DNA of 64,000 nt from Bacteroidia bacterium. GTDB lineage: Bacteria; Bacteroidota; Bacteroidia; B-17B0; Aurantibacillaceae. Under the pieces are notes generated by a model. It was not told the DNA's origin, did not search any database, and worked only from the letters and a program-made list of their open reading frames with translations. This document shows, piece after piece, positions 27,851 to 38,696 of the stretch (its first letter is position 1; every line of letters starts with the position of its first letter). Made by a program: the position numbers and the translations under genes. Location: assembly GCA_016787445.1 (NCBI GenBank), contig JAEUTQ010000076.1, positions 1 through 64,000 of the forward strand. Direction: 5' to 3'.

Positions 27851-28798
27851 ATGAAAAAAATAGTAGTATTATTTTTATTTGTGAGCCTTGGAATGCAAGC
27901 TCAAACAGAAGCAAAAAAGGATACTTCCTATTGGAAGAAAACCGGATTCTTTGGATTGAATTTAGCGCAAACATCAGTGAGTAACTGGACCGGTGGCGGA
28001 GAAAACAATATTGCATTTTCAGGTTTATTGAACTTGGAAGCTAATTATAAAAAGGATAAGCACGAATGGGTAAACCGATTCGATGGTCAGTATGGTATCG
28101 TGAAAATGGGTAATGCAAAAATTTGGCAAAAGAACGTTGACCAAATGTTTGCGATGAGCAAGTATAGCTTATATGCGTTTAAAAAATATTGGTTTTATAC
28201 TTTAATGGCCGATTTCCGTTCACAATTTTCGGATGGTTATAAGTATTTTGATGATACATTAAAAGTGGCCGTATCGCGTTTTGCATCGCCTGCATATATT
28301 CAGTTAGCATTAGGTCTAGACTTTAAACCGGCTGAATACTTTGTAGCAACGATTTCACCGGTAGCGGGTAAGGTTACAATGGTAACTGACCAGAATTTAG
28401 CAAATGCAGGTGAATTTGGTGTAGAGAAGGCTAAATACGATACAGCAGGCGTATTGGTAACACCTGGACATAAATTCCGCTATGAGTTTGGGGGAAGATT
28501 TACTTTAAAGTTTAAGAAGGATTTAACGAAGCAATTGAGTTTAGATACCTACGCCGATTTTTTCTCTAATTACATGAAGGATCCACAAAACATAGATGTA
28601 GTTTGGAATACTTTAGTAACATTGAAAATCACTAAATTTTTTACAGCTACTTTATCTACCAAGTTTTTATATGATCACGACGTAACCATTAAATACGATT
28701 GGAATAACGACGGAAAATTCGATCACAAAAACGATATTTTTGGTCCGCGTGCGCAAGTAATGAGTGTTTACGGAATCGGATTTGGATACAAGTTTTAA
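27851..28798 (+). CDS. DUF3078 outer-membrane-like protein
   Basis: A 315-residue exported protein. After the signal peptide (MKKIVVLFLFVSLGMQAQ) it shows the DUF3078 pattern (GFFGLNLAQTSVSNWTGGGENN, then alternating strands). It ends in an aromatic residue (YGIGFGYKF), as outer-membrane barrels do. Function of the family is unknown. A TACTTTTG box at 27826-27833 suggests its own promoter within the short gap after mqnE. Confidence 0.88.
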   Translation: MKKIVVLFLFVSLGMQAQTEAKKDTSYWKKTGFFGLNLAQTSVSNWTGGGENNIAFSGLLNLEANYKKDKHEWVNRFDGQYGIVKMGNAKIWQKNVDQMFAMSKYSLYAFKKYWFYTLMADFRSQFSDGYKYFDDTLKVAVSRFASPAYIQLALGLDFKPAEYFVATISPVAGKVTMVTDQNLANAGEFGVEKAKYDTAGVLVTPGHKFRYEFGGRFTLKFKKDLTKQLSLDTYADFFSNYMKDPQNIDVVWNTLVTLKITKFFTATLSTKFLYDHDVTIKYDWNNDGKFDHKNDIFGPRAQVMSVYGIGFGYKF

Positions 28799-28808
28799 GA
28801 GGTTGGAT

Positions 28809-31800
28809 TTATTGCTTAATCAATTTTGAATAATTAAGGGTATTACAATTTTCTATTATCCTTATAAAATATATACCGCTCGCCTGTTCATTTAGGTCTA
28901 TTTTAAATTTAGTCTCTGTTATTTTTTCTTTGAAAATAAGTTCCCCTACAGCATTATAGACTTCAGCAGAAATGTTTTCTGAAGCTACATTTAATGAAAT
29001 ATAAAACTGCCCATTCGATGGGTTTGGATAAATAGTATTTTCAAAAATATTTGATACTTTTTCATCTAGATTTGTACATGTATTAACTAAAAGCATATAA
29101 TTATAACTATTTATACACCCATTCAAATCTTTCCCTGTTACACCGTAATTGGTAGAAGAAATAGGAGAAACAATAATACTTGAGCTTAAGGCTCCGCTTG
29201 GTAACCATGTGTACGAGTTTGCCCCACTTACCGTTAATGTAACTGTTTGTCCAGCGCATATTAAGGAGGGAGACGCAACGACATTTATTGTTGGCTTTGG
29301 GTTTACATTAATTAAAATAGTTTGTGTTCCAGTACAATTTAGAGAATTCGTACCCCATACAGTATATGTCGTAGTAATGGTAGGTGTAACAATTTTTGGA
29401 TTTGAATACGGTGAGACGCTCCATGAATATGTATTTGCTCCTGTAGCTGTAAGTGTTGAATTACTGCCGGAACAAACAGTGTAATTATTGGCAACTAAGG
29501 TTATCGTGGGCAAGGCATTTACATTAACTGTAATGGTATTCGATGAGGAACATCCTAGTGAATTTGTTCCAATGACAGTATAAGTTGTAGCTACAACAGG
29601 ACTTACATTGACACTACTTGTATTAGGTCCGATATTCCAGGTAAAAGTAGAGGCACCGGTTGCTGTTAAAGTGACAGTATTTCCAGAGCAAACAGAGAAT
29701 GATGTTGAACTAACGTTTAATAGCGGCAAGGGTTTGACATTAACCATAAATGTATCTTTTATTTGGCAACCATTTGAATCAACTAAATTCACTTGGTATA
29801 TCACATTACCATAAGGAAATTTGACAATATTAATTGTTGTGTCACCTGTATTCCATTTGGGTTTTAAAGTGGTATTTACATTTAATATCACAGAATCACC
29901 ACCGCAAATTGTTCGCGGACCGCCGTTAATTATAATATTGGATGGTGTAACAGAGATAGTATTAACAGAAACAGTATTTGATTTTACAGTGCAACCCAGA
30001 TTGCTATTTGAATAATTAAGATAAAAACTTCCTGAACTGCTAATGGAAATGGTGTTACTGGTAATGTTACCCGGCATCCAAGTATACGAGGTACCAGATC
30101 CTAACGAAGGTGACGTTAAGATTAAGCTTTGACCCGAACATAATGTATAGGGTGATTTGTAACTATAAAAGGCTCCATTTGTATTGTAAATAGAAGCTCC
30201 CCAGTGTCCGACAAAAACAATCTGTTGTGATCCGTTATTATCAAGGTCACTCACTTCAACACCCCATATAGGCTCAGGATGATAAAAACTTTGGGCAGGC
30301 CAGTATGAATTTGAACCTTGCCCGAATAGAATGGAAAATTTGTTGGAGTTATTTCCAGTTACAATATCTACCAAACCATCAGAATTTAGGTCAGCATGCG
30401 CACTCCAAAACGGGAGTCCAGAAACAAATGAGGAAAGAGATGTGAATGAGCCCGCTCCGTTACCAAAATAAGTTTTAATTATATTGTTGAAAGTGGCACA
30501 CACAACAAGATCTTTGTTGTTATCGCTGTTAAGGTCAGTAGCCCTTAAGCGGTATAATCCTTCTGCAGAAGGGTATGAATTGGTTAACGTAAAATTCCCG
30601 GTACCATTACCTATATAAATTCTTAAATTGAAATCTTCGATAAGCGCAATATCTGCAAAACCATCATTGTTCAGGTCTGATGCTGCAATTCCATTGTTTT
30701 TTGAAGCCATTGAAGTAGTATTTAAATTGGTAAACGACAATCCTCCATTATTAAGCATAGCAGTAAAAACACTTGAATTAGTATAACACACTGCAATATC
30801 CATTCTTGAATCAGAGTTAAAATCACCAGTTGTAATAGCAATAGGCCTTGCAGATAAATAAAAGTAAACAGGCTGATGAAATTTTAAATTGCCTTTATTT
30901 ATTAATATTCCAACTCTGTTTTTTAGTGGTGAGGTATAAACTATGTCCAAAAGCCCATCGTTATTAAAATCTCCTTTTTCAAGATGGTATCCATAAATAT
31001 TGGAGGAGTCAGTAATTGAAATATCAAAATATGAAGTATCGTAAGATGCGTTGTTATCATCAATAATAAAAGGAAAACATCCTCCTGTTTTTAGAGAGAA
31101 CATTATTGCCTCGTTATCAAGATCATTGTCAAAATCACCTGTTAGAACATTTTCGCTGCCGTGACCACTGTATGAATAATTTTTTGGAAAATTCAAATTT
31201 GCATTACCGTAATTTAAACAAACATTAACATTATAATTAGGATTGTTCGCTTGACATAATATCACCTCAGGCTGCAAATCGTTGTTTGTGTCAAAAGCAT
31301 CAATATTTACTGCTTCATCAAAACCTTTATAGTCACCCATTAGACTAAAGGTTCCGTTCCCATTGTTTTTTGCCATTACAAATTCCATGGAACTTTGATT
31401 CGACCAACCAATGTGCGCAATTACATCAATAAAACTATCACCATTCAATTCAGCTAAAGCTATCATAGTATTTGAACCTCCACCCGGTGAGTTATTTCTT
31501 AAACTAAAGATGTTTTTGGTAAAACTAGTTCCATTACTCATGAAATAGACTAAATCTTTCGTTGAATAAGTGGACATAATCATATCTTCATACCCATCAT
31601 TATTAAAATCTGCCAAATTAACTTTTGAAGCAGATGCAGTAGAAACCGCAACAAAGGCATTGAAAGAAGTTGGTCCTGTTCGTTTTAAAAAACCAATGTT
31701 CGGTACTCCGCTTAAAATAATATCTTTCATTCCGTCTTTATCAAAGTCGCTTACCTTAAGGTCTAATACATTATAGAATAGGGGTGCGCCAGAAATTGTG

Positions 31801-32318
31801 GTTGTTATTGGCGAAGTAAAACCACCGATTTGATTGTTCAAACAAATATTAAGAATGGTATTTTGCCTCACGGCGGCAATATCATTATAACCATCATTAT
31901 TAAAATCATAAACATCAGAAAATGTTGTTGCGATAGAGCCTAAAAAATTGACAGGAATGGAGAATTTGAAATTTCCAAGATTGATAGAGTAAAAATCGTC
32001 AAACACAATATCTGGCAACCCGTCGTTAGTTAAGTCTTTTAATTTTGTATTACCCGCAAGCCCCAAGTTTATAGAATCTTTTTTTGTGAAGGTGCCATTT
32101 CCATTTCCTTGATATATGTACCAAATATTAGATTTGATTATTATATCCATATTCCCATCATTGTTAAAATCCGCATGGTTAATATGACCTGCTGGATAAT
32201 TGTTAAGAGAAAATGAGGTGATGGGTTTTATTTTTTCTATGCAAATATTTGGAATTTGCGAAAAAAAAGTGCCCACAAAATTTAAATAAAAGGTCAACAG
32301 GAATATTGTTTTTCTCAT
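28809..32318 (-). CDS. Large FG-GAP/VCBS and Ig-like repeat T9SS surface protein
   Basis: A 1169-residue secreted protein. The first ~740 residues hold about 14 FG-GAP/VCBS calcium-binding loops of the form DFNNDGxxDI, which should fold as beta-propellers. From ~740 to 1080 there are three to four Ig/PKD-like repeats of ~75 residues (VCSGNTVTLTATGASTFTW and its near copies). The last ~75 residues (TIYPNPSNGQFYISL to EQASGIYFIRI) are a T9SS type A sorting domain. A calcium-stabilised adhesin is the likely role. It converges with DUF3078, ten bases apart. Confidence 0.87.
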   Translation of the reverse strand: MRKTIFLLTFYLNFVGTFFSQIPNICIEKIKPITSFSLNNYPAGHINHADFNNDGNMDIIIKSNIWYIYQGNGNGTFTKKDSINLGLAGNTKLKDLTNDGLPDIVFDDFYSINLGNFKFSIPVNFLGSIATTFSDVYDFNNDGYNDIAAVRQNTILNICLNNQIGGFTSPITTTISGAPLFYNVLDLKVSDFDKDGMKDIILSGVPNIGFLKRTGPTSFNAFVAVSTASASKVNLADFNNDGYEDMIMSTYSTKDLVYFMSNGTSFTKNIFSLRNNSPGGGSNTMIALAELNGDSFIDVIAHIGWSNQSSMEFVMAKNNGNGTFSLMGDYKGFDEAVNIDAFDTNNDLQPEVILCQANNPNYNVNVCLNYGNANLNFPKNYSYSGHGSENVLTGDFDNDLDNEAIMFSLKTGGCFPFIIDDNNASYDTSYFDISITDSSNIYGYHLEKGDFNNDGLLDIVYTSPLKNRVGILINKGNLKFHQPVYFYLSARPIAITTGDFNSDSRMDIAVCYTNSSVFTAMLNNGGLSFTNLNTTSMASKNNGIAASDLNNDGFADIALIEDFNLRIYIGNGTGNFTLTNSYPSAEGLYRLRATDLNSDNNKDLVVCATFNNIIKTYFGNGAGSFTSLSSFVSGLPFWSAHADLNSDGLVDIVTGNNSNKFSILFGQGSNSYWPAQSFYHPEPIWGVEVSDLDNNGSQQIVFVGHWGASIYNTNGAFYSYKSPYTLCSGQSLILTSPSLGSGTSYTWMPGNITSNTISISSSGSFYLNYSNSNLGCTVKSNTVSVNTISVTPSNIIINGGPRTICGGDSVILNVNTTLKPKWNTGDTTINIVKFPYGNVIYQVNLVDSNGCQIKDTFMVNVKPLPLLNVSSTSFSVCSGNTVTLTATGASTFTWNIGPNTSSVNVSPVVATTYTVIGTNSLGCSSSNTITVNVNALPTITLVANNYTVCSGSNSTLTATGANTYSWSVSPYSNPKIVTPTITTTYTVWGTNSLNCTGTQTILINVNPKPTINVVASPSLICAGQTVTLTVSGANSYTWLPSGALSSSIIVSPISSTNYGVTGKDLNGCINSYNYMLLVNTCTNLDEKVSNIFENTIYPNPSNGQFYISLNVASENISAEVYNAVGELIFKEKITETKFKIDLNEQASGIYFIRIIENCNTLNYSKLIKQ

Positions 32319-32372
32319 AGCTTACCAAAGGTATAATAATCTTATTTAAAACAAAGAAAATTAGAGTAAATA

Positions 32373-33422
32373 TCAATCAATACCCTCCAGCCATCTGCTC
32401 AAAAAGCAATCTTGCACCTGATAATAACGGCCTTTTTCATCGCGGGAAGCGGTTACCATTTCTTTTTGTATAAGTGCATCAAGCGCGCGTTGAACGTTAG
32501 CAGGTGTTCCGATTTTATGTTCGCTTAGAAACTGCTTGGCGGTAGGGTGATAAACTTTTTCTTCCTTGGCGATAGCCTTCAATAAAATCCATTGCACCGG
32601 CGACAGAAGATTACGGTAGATGTAAAAGGAGCTTTCATTTTCTGAAAGAATTTGTCCACATTCATCATGTACGTTTTCCAATTCAATTTCTTTATGTGCA
32701 TTAAAATAAATGCGTTTGCACAAAGATTGTGTGTAATGCGTGTGGCAACGTGTCCAATCCAAAATAAAATCAATAGCCTCTTCGCTGATGGATTGTCCGT
32801 TGTTGTTAAATAACCACCCAATGAACATATTGTAATTCGCAGTTTTGATTGGGTTTAGTTGGATAAGATCGGAGTTCGCGAAAAAAGTTTGGGTTTCGTT
32901 ACCGGCAAGTTCGTTGAGGGCAAACTCATTACTGCAGCAAAAAATGAAATTGATGCGTTTGAGTTTTTGAATGCTGTTTTGAAATAGTTGTAAAAAATTT
33001 TTATCGGGGTAATTAATGATTTGTTGAAAATCATCAATCACAATAAGTATTTTTTTATTTAGTTTATCGACTGATTCGAGAACGGTGAGGAGTAATTGAG
33101 GACTTGAGCGATTAATGAGTAAATCAATGTTGTTAGATTTAATTTCTCTGAATTCTTTAACGATTTCCTGTAAAAGCAATTCGCTAAACTCGTCTATAGT
33201 AGAAGAAGCGTTTATATTAACATATATACAATGGCGGTTGTTTTCGTTTTCGATGTGGCGTATAAACTGTTTAACCAAAGTGGTTTTACCAATTTGCCGC
33301 ATGCCCAGTAAAATTGTATTGAGGTCCATTTGGGTATTATTAAGGAGTTGTTTAAACTCTTCATCCCTCGGACAGAATTCGGCAGCGGGATTAAAATCGC
33401 CGGTATGGAAAGGATTTGGCAT
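32373..33422 (-). CDS. Stand-alone AAA/STAND-type ATPase with winged helix
   Basis: A 349-residue cytoplasmic ATPase of the archaeal-ATPase/ORC-like group. Walker A is GMRQIGKTT (40-48); Walker B is ILIVIDDF (125-132). A sensor-like FIFCCSNE segment follows. The last ~80 residues look like a winged helix (AKQFLSEHKIGTPANVQRALDALIQKEMV). There is no nuclease domain and no partner gene next to it. Members of this group turn up in mobile or defence settings, but nothing else here supports that. Function unknown. Confidence 0.75.
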   Translation of the reverse strand: MPNPFHTGDFNPAAEFCPRDEEFKQLLNNTQMDLNTILLGMRQIGKTTLVKQFIRHIENENNRHCIYVNINASSTIDEFSELLLQEIVKEFREIKSNNIDLLINRSSPQLLLTVLESVDKLNKKILIVIDDFQQIINYPDKNFLQLFQNSIQKLKRINFIFCCSNEFALNELAGNETQTFFANSDLIQLNPIKTANYNMFIGWLFNNNGQSISEEAIDFILDWTRCHTHYTQSLCKRIYFNAHKEIELENVHDECGQILSENESSFYIYRNLLSPVQWILLKAIAKEEKVYHPTAKQFLSEHKIGTPANVQRALDALIQKEMVTASRDEKGRYYQVQDCFLSRWLEGID

Positions 33423-33726
33423 TATGTTGTGTTAAGAATCACAAATATAAACATATTATATTATACATTATGTATAAATATAACACTAAATCGGTTTAAT
33501 TAAAAGTTCTTATTTCAAGCAATTACAAATCTTGCTTGCATTTTTTATAACTGTAAATCAAGTATATATAAAATAAAAGTCGATTTCTAAAATTATTTCA
33601 GATTTTTAGGTAAAATATTCTTGAAATTCTATTGTCACATTCAATTAATTATCTATCTTTGCCGTCCCTAATTTTAGGGAGGGGTATTTTCCCCAATGAA
33701 ATTAAGAAGTAATTAAAGGTTTTAAA
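33423..33726 (+). promoter_or_regulatory. str operon promoter and structured leader
   Basis: TTG at 33632-33634, a 19-bp spacer and TATCTTTG at 33654-33661 form a good Bacteroidota promoter with a start near 33666. The transcript would open with hairpin TCCCTAA/TTAGGGA (33665-33680), then GGGG/CCCC (33681-33694). A six-codon upstream ORF (33696-33716, MKLRSN) follows, ending ten bases before the rpsL ATG. Purine-rich AGGGAGGGG lies before that small ORF. The AT-rich left part of this gap shows nothing else. Confidence 0.7.
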
Positions 33727-34134
33727 ATGCCAACAATACAACAATTAGTAAGAAAAGGTCGCCATAAGGCACCTAACAAGAGCAAGTCGGCTGCATTGGA
33801 TTCTTGTCCGCAGCGTCGTGGAGTTTGTACTCGTGTGTACACAACTACTCCTAAGAAGCCAAACTCAGCTATGCGTAAGGTAGCTAAGGTTCGTTTAACC
33901 AATAAGCAAGAGGTGATTGCTTACATTCCGGGAGAAGGTCACAATTTACAAGAGCACAGTATCGTATTAGTACGTGGTGGTCGTGTGAAGGATTTACCGG
34001 GTGTACGTTACCATATTGTACGTGGTACATTAGATACTGCAGGTGTAGAAGGCCGTAAACAACAACGTTCTAAATACGGAACTAAGCGTCCTAAAGCGGG
34101 TGCTGCTGCTCCGGCTGCAAAAGGAAAAAAATAA
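33727..34134 (+). CDS. rpsL: 30S ribosomal protein uS12
   Basis: 135 residues; decoding-centre protein of the small subunit. [10 protein letters not shown] and [13 protein letters not shown] keep the lysines whose change gives streptomycin resistance in other bacteria, so the wild-type form is expected. The C-terminal tail is Lys/Ala-rich (PAAKGKK). First gene of the ribosomal cluster, behind its own promoter. Confidence 0.98.
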   Translation: MPTIQQLVRKGRHKAPNKSKSAALDSCPQRRGVCTRVYTTTPKKPNSAMRKVAKVRLTNKQEVIAYIPGEGHNLQEHSIVLVRGGRVKDLPGVRYHIVRGTLDTAGVEGRKQQRSKYGTKRPKAGAAAPAAKGKK

Positions 34135-34159
34135 TATTTAAGTAAAAGACTATAATAAA

Positions 34160-34627
34160 ATGAGAAAGTCAAAAGCTAAAAAAAGAGTATTGTTACCGGA
34201 TCCAATTTTTAATGATGTAATGGTAACCCGCTTTTTAAATAACTTAATGTACGATGGTAAAAAGAATACCGCTTCTAAAATTTTCCACGAAGCTATTGGT
34301 ATCGTTGCTAAACGTACAAGCGAAGATGGTTTAGAGGTTTGGAAAAAGGCAATCGCTAACGTAACGCCTCAAGTTGAAGTTCGTTCACGTCGTGTGGGTG
34401 GTGCAACTTTCCAGATTCCTTCTGAAATCCGTCCTGACCGCAAAATTTCTATGGCTATGAAATGGTTAATCTCTTACTCTCGTAAGCGTAACGAAAAATC
34501 AATGGCTCAGAAATTAGCTGGTGAAATCGTTGCAGCTTCTAAAGAAGAAGGTGCAGCTTTCAAAAAGAAAGAAGATACTCACAAAATGGCAGAAGCCAAC
34601 AAAGCATTCTCACACTTCAGATTCTAA
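34160..34627 (+). CDS. rpsG: 30S ribosomal protein uS7
   Basis: 155 residues; nucleates assembly of the 30S head on 16S rRNA. Typical N terminus ([15 protein letters not shown]) and [18 protein letters not shown] block. In E. coli S7 represses the str operon by binding between rpsL and rpsG; here that gap is only 25 nt, too short for an obvious comparable site. Confidence 0.98.
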   Translation: MRKSKAKKRVLLPDPIFNDVMVTRFLNNLMYDGKKNTASKIFHEAIGIVAKRTSEDGLEVWKKAIANVTPQVEVRSRRVGGATFQIPSEIRPDRKISMAMKWLISYSRKRNEKSMAQKLAGEIVAASKEEGAAFKKKEDTHKMAEANKAFSHFRF

Positions 34628-34633
34628 TATAAA

Positions 34634-36748
34634 ATGAGCGATTTAAAATATACAAGAAATATTGGTATTGCAGCCCACATTGATGCGGGTAAAACTACAA
34701 CTACCGAGCGTATCCTTTACTATACTGGTGTAAACCATAAAATAGGTGAGGTACACGATGGTGCTGCTACTATGGACTGGATGGTTCAGGAGCAAGAGCG
34801 CGGTATTACCATTACTTCTGCTGCTACAACTTGTTTCTGGAATTACAGAGACAATAAATACAAAATCAACATTATCGATACTCCGGGTCACGTTGACTTT
34901 ACAGTTGAGGTGAACCGTTCTTTACGTATCCTAGACGGATTAGTTTTCTTATTCTCTGCGGTTGATGGTGTAGAACCTCAATCAGAAACTAACTGGCGTT
35001 TAGCTGACGGTTACAATGTAACTCGTATCGGTTTCGTAAATAAAATGGACCGCCAGGGTGCTGACTTCTTAAACGTTGTTAAGCAAACAAAAGAAATTTT
35101 AGGTGGTAACGCGGTTCCTTTACAATTGCCAATCGGTTCTGAAGATAACTTCAAAGGTGTAGTTGACTTAATCAACAACCGTGGAATGGTGTGGAATGAG
35201 CATGATAAAGGTATGACTTATGAAGTTGTTCCAATTCCTGCTGATATGGTGGATGAAGTAAATCATTGGAGAGAGAAAATGCTTGAAGCAGTTTCTGAAT
35301 TCGATGATAAAATCATGGAGAAGTTTTTCGATGCTCCGGATACTATCACTGAGCGTGAAGTATTAGATGCATTACGTAAAGCTTGCGTAGCTAACAAAAT
35401 CGTTCCAATGGTTTGTGGTTCATCTTTCAAAAACAAAGGAGTTCAAACCATGTTAGACTTAGTAATGGAATTAATGCCTTCTCCATTAGATAAGGAAAAT
35501 ATTAAAGGTACAAATCCTGATACAGGTGAAGAGGTAATCCGTAAACCGGATGCAAAAGATCCTTTCACTGCTTTAGCATTTAAAATTGCAACTGACCCAT
35601 TCGTAGGTCGTCTTTGTTTCTTCCGTGCTTATTCCGGACGCTTAGATGCAGGTTCTTATGTGTTAAATACTCGTTCAGGTAATAAAGAGCGTATTTCTCG
35701 TATCTTCCAAATGCATGCTAACAAACAAAACCCAATCGAGTTTATCGAGGCTGGTGATATTGGTGCAGCAGTTGGTTTCAAGGATATTAAAACAGGTGAT
35801 ACTTTATGCGATGAGAAGAATCCAATCGTGTTAGAAGCGATGAACTTCCCAGAGCCGGTAATTGGTGTTGCTATTGAGCCAAAAACTCAAGGTGACTTAG
35901 ACCGTTTAGGTGTTGCATTGAATAAATTAGCTGAAGAGGATCCAACTTTCCGCGTTAAAACGGATGAAGATTCAGGACAAACTATCATCAGCGGTATGGG
36001 TGAACTTCACTTAGAAATTATCGTTGACCGTTTACGTCGCGAGTTTAAAGTAGAAGTTAACCAAGGTGCTCCTCAAGTAGCATACAAAGAGGCAGTAACA
36101 GGTACAGTTGAACACCGTGAGGTTTATAAGAAACAAACCGGTGGTCGTGGTAAATTCGCTGATATTAAAGTTGAATTAGGTCCTGTTGATGCAGACTTCG
36201 ATAACTCTAAATCTGATTTACAATTCGTAAATGAAATTACAGGTGGTAACATTCCTCGCGAATTTATTCCTGCAGTTGAAAAAGGATTTAAAGCTTCATT
36301 AAACAATGGTGTATTAGCAGGATATCCGTTAGTAGGATTGAAAGTTGTTTTAACTGACGGTTCTTACCACGCGGTTGACTCTGATGCATTATCATTTGAG
36401 ATTTGTGCTCGTAACGCTTTCCGTGAAGCATTAGGAAAATGTAAGCCGGTGTTATTAGAGCCAATCATGAAGATTGAAGTAATTACTCCTGAGCAAAACA
36501 TGGGTGATGTGGTAGGTGACTTAAACCGTCGTCGTGGCCAAATCGAAGGTATGGATAGCAAAGGAACTTCACAGGTAGTAAAAGCAAAAGTTCCATTATC
36601 TGAAATGTTTGGTTACGTAACTCAATTACGTACGTTAACTTCAGGTCGTGCATCTTCAACAATGGAGTTTTCTCACTACGCAGAAACACCAAACAATATC
36701 GCAGCTGATGTAATTGCAAAAGCTAAAGGAAAAGCAGAAAAAGTTTAA
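34634..36748 (+). CDS. fusA: Elongation factor G
   Basis: 704-residue translocation GTPase. G1 [10 protein letters not shown]3 DTPGH and G4 NKMD are intact, and domain IV/V sequences ([25 protein letters not shown]) are normal. It starts six bases after rpsG. tuf, which follows fusA in many bacteria, is absent; rpsJ comes next, as is usual in Bacteroidota. Confidence 0.98.
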   Translation: MSDLKYTRNIGIAAHIDAGKTTTTERILYYTGVNHKIGEVHDGAATMDWMVQEQERGITITSAATTCFWNYRDNKYKINIIDTPGHVDFTVEVNRSLRILDGLVFLFSAVDGVEPQSETNWRLADGYNVTRIGFVNKMDRQGADFLNVVKQTKEILGGNAVPLQLPIGSEDNFKGVVDLINNRGMVWNEHDKGMTYEVVPIPADMVDEVNHWREKMLEAVSEFDDKIMEKFFDAPDTITEREVLDALRKACVANKIVPMVCGSSFKNKGVQTMLDLVMELMPSPLDKENIKGTNPDTGEEVIRKPDAKDPFTALAFKIATDPFVGRLCFFRAYSGRLDAGSYVLNTRSGNKERISRIFQMHANKQNPIEFIEAGDIGAAVGFKDIKTGDTLCDEKNPIVLEAMNFPEPVIGVAIEPKTQGDLDRLGVALNKLAEEDPTFRVKTDEDSGQTIISGMGELHLEIIVDRLRREFKVEVNQGAPQVAYKEAVTGTVEHREVYKKQTGGRGKFADIKVELGPVDADFDNSKSDLQFVNEITGGNIPREFIPAVEKGFKASLNNGVLAGYPLVGLKVVLTDGSYHAVDSDALSFEICARNAFREALGKCKPVLLEPIMKIEVITPEQNMGDVVGDLNRRRGQIEGMDSKGTSQVVKAKVPLSEMFGYVTQLRTLTSGRASSTMEFSHYAETPNNIAADVIAKAKGKAEKV

Positions 36749-36769
36749 TAATTAGGATTTTGATATAAA

Positions 36770-37075
36770 ATGAGCCAAAGAATCAGAATAAAACTAAAAT
36801 CATACGATTTCAACTTAGTTGATAAATCAGCAGAGAAAATCGTTAAGACTGTAAAATCTACAGGTGCTGTAGTAAATGGTCCAATTCCATTACCTACTCA
36901 CAAGCGTATTTTCACAGTATTAAAATCGCCACACGTTAACAAGAAAGCACGTGATCAGTTCGAATTATGCTCTTACAAGCGTTTATTAGACATCTACAGC
37001 TCTTCTTCTAAAACTGTTGATGCGTTAATGAAACTTGAATTACCTAGCGGTGTTGAGGTTGAAATTAAGGTTTAA
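36770..37075 (+). CDS. rpsJ: 30S ribosomal protein uS10
   Basis: 101 residues; 30S head protein, also the NusE antitermination factor. Ends match the family ([43 protein letters not shown]). A 60-nt gap follows, large for this cluster, but no stable hairpin was seen in it. Confidence 0.98.
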   Translation: MSQRIRIKLKSYDFNLVDKSAEKIVKTVKSTGAVVNGPIPLPTHKRIFTVLKSPHVNKKARDQFELCSYKRLLDIYSSSSKTVDALMKLELPSGVEVEIKV

Positions 37076-37135
37076 CAGAGGTAGGCGAATAAAGATTATA
37101 TAATAATTAAGAATAATAAATAAAAACAAAATAAA

Positions 37136-37753
37136 ATGTCTGGAATAATTGGTAAAAAAATCGGAATGACCAGTTTCTTCGATGCCAATGGTAAGTATGT
37201 ACCATGCACAGTAATTGAAGCGGGTCCTTGCGTTGTGACGCAAGTAAAAACCAATGAGAAAGACGGATATTCAGCTTTACAATTATCATTCGACGAGAAG
37301 AAAGAAAAAAACACATCGTCAGCAATGAAGGGGCACTTTGCATTAGCAAAAACAACTCCAAAGCGTAAAGTAGTTGAGTTCCGTTCTTTCGAGGAAGCAA
37401 AAAATTTAGGTGATGTTATCACTGTTGACTTATTCGTTGAAGGCGATTTCGTTGATGTGGTTGGTACATCAAAAGGTAAAGGTTTTCAAGGTGTAGTAAA
37501 GCGTCATGGCTTTAGCGGTGTTGGTGGAAGTTCACACGGTCAGCACGATCGTCAAAGAGCTCCTGGTTCATTAGGTGCATCATCAGATCCTTCACGCGTA
37601 TTACCTGGTAAACGCATGGGTGGTAGAACAGGTGGTAACCGTAAGAAAGTTCAAAACCTTGAAGTAGTAAAAATAATGGCAGACAAGAATGTAATCTTGA
37701 TAAAAGGTTCTGTTCCTGGTGCTAAGGGGTCTTACGTTTTAATTGAGAAGTAA
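37136..37753 (+). CDS. rplC: 50S ribosomal protein uL3
   Basis: 205 residues; one of the first proteins to assemble the 50S subunit, reaching the peptidyl-transferase centre. The loop [20 protein letters not shown], which carries the methylated Gln in other bacteria, is present. rplD starts two bases after its stop. Confidence 0.98.
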   Translation: MSGIIGKKIGMTSFFDANGKYVPCTVIEAGPCVVTQVKTNEKDGYSALQLSFDEKKEKNTSSAMKGHFALAKTTPKRKVVEFRSFEEAKNLGDVITVDLFVEGDFVDVVGTSKGKGFQGVVKRHGFSGVGGSSHGQHDRQRAPGSLGASSDPSRVLPGKRMGGRTGGNRKKVQNLEVVKIMADKNVILIKGSVPGAKGSYVLIEK

Positions 37754-37755
37754 TC

Positions 37756-38385
37756 ATGCAAGTAGAAGTATTAAACATAAGCGGCAAAAAGACAGCTAAG
37801 AAAGTTGAATTAACTGATTCAATCTTCGGTGCTGAGCCAAATGATCATAGTATTTATCTTGATGTTAAGCATTATTTAGCTAACCAACGTCAGGGTACAC
37901 ATAAATCAAAAGAGCGTGCTGAAATCGCTCGTACAACTAAAAAGTTGAAGCGTCAAAAAGGTACCGGTGGTGCTCGTGCAGGTTCTATGAAATCGCCATT
38001 ATTTATTGGTGGTGGCCGCGCATTTGGTCCACGTCCTCGCGATTACTCTTTCAAATTAAATAAAAAGGTAAAAGCTTTAGCACGTATCTCTGCTTTAACT
38101 TATAAAGCAAAAGATAATGCTATCACAGTGTTAGAAGATTTCTCTTTCGAGGCTCCAAAAACTAAGAGCTACATCGATTTGATGAAAAACTTAAACATGA
38201 CTGATAAGAAGACTTTATTAGTATTAGGTACTGCAAATAGTAACGTGTATTTATCATCTCGTAATCTTCCAAAAGCGAAGGTTGTTAACGCAGCTGATTT
38301 GAACACTTACGATATTTTAAATGCCGAGAACGTAATCTTATCTGAGAGCTCAGTAAAAGTTATTGAAACAATTTTAAATAAGTAA
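37756..38385 (+). CDS. rplD: 50S ribosomal protein uL4
   Basis: 209 residues; lines the exit tunnel with an extended loop ([19 protein letters not shown]). In E. coli L4 represses the S10 operon; no leader equivalent to that site is seen ahead of rpsJ. Coupled to rplC (2 nt) and rplW (1 nt). Confidence 0.98.
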   Translation: MQVEVLNISGKKTAKKVELTDSIFGAEPNDHSIYLDVKHYLANQRQGTHKSKERAEIARTTKKLKRQKGTGGARAGSMKSPLFIGGGRAFGPRPRDYSFKLNKKVKALARISALTYKAKDNAITVLEDFSFEAPKTKSYIDLMKNLNMTDKKTLLVLGTANSNVYLSSRNLPKAKVVNAADLNTYDILNAENVILSESSVKVIETILNK

Positions 38386-38386
38386 A

Positions 38387-38677
38387 ATGGGAATTTTAGT
38401 TAAGCCTATCATCACTGAAAAAATGACTGCACAAGCCGAAAAATTAAATCGCTATGGCTTTGTTGTGGATAAAACGGCTAATAAATTAGAGATTAAAGAT
38501 GCGGTAGAAAAAATGTACAATGTTAAAGTTGCTTCAGTAAACACTCAGCAATACATTGGAAAAGTGAAAGTGCGTAACACTACACGTGGTATGGCTGTCG
38601 GTCGCGTAAGCCGTCACAAAAAAGCTATCGTTACTTTAAAACAAGGCGAGGTAATTGATTTTTACGCTAGTATTTAA
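38387..38677 (+). CDS. rplW: 50S ribosomal protein uL23
   Basis: 96 residues; sits at the tunnel exit and docks trigger factor and SRP. Family start ILVKPIITEKMT is clear. Begins one base after the rplD stop. Confidence 0.97.
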   Translation: MGILVKPIITEKMTAQAEKLNRYGFVVDKTANKLEIKDAVEKMYNVKVASVNTQQYIGKVKVRNTTRGMAVGRVSRHKKAIVTLKQGEVIDFYASI

Positions 38678-38696
38678 TTAAGAAAAACGAATTACA

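Noticed and set aside
29149-29484. Plus-strand 111-residue ORF opposite the FG-GAP/Ig repeat gene
   Set aside because: Antisense shadow of the Ig-like repeats; valine-rich composition is an artefact of the opposite reading.
25600-31000. Possible repeats or CRISPR-like arrays in the T9SS genes
   Set aside because: Repetition follows the protein repeats (FG-GAP loops, Ig-like domains), has no constant spacer length and no cas genes nearby.
32373-33422. AAA ATPase as part of a defence island
   Set aside because: No nuclease, toxin or other defence gene beside it; neighbours are a surface protein gene and the ribosomal cluster.
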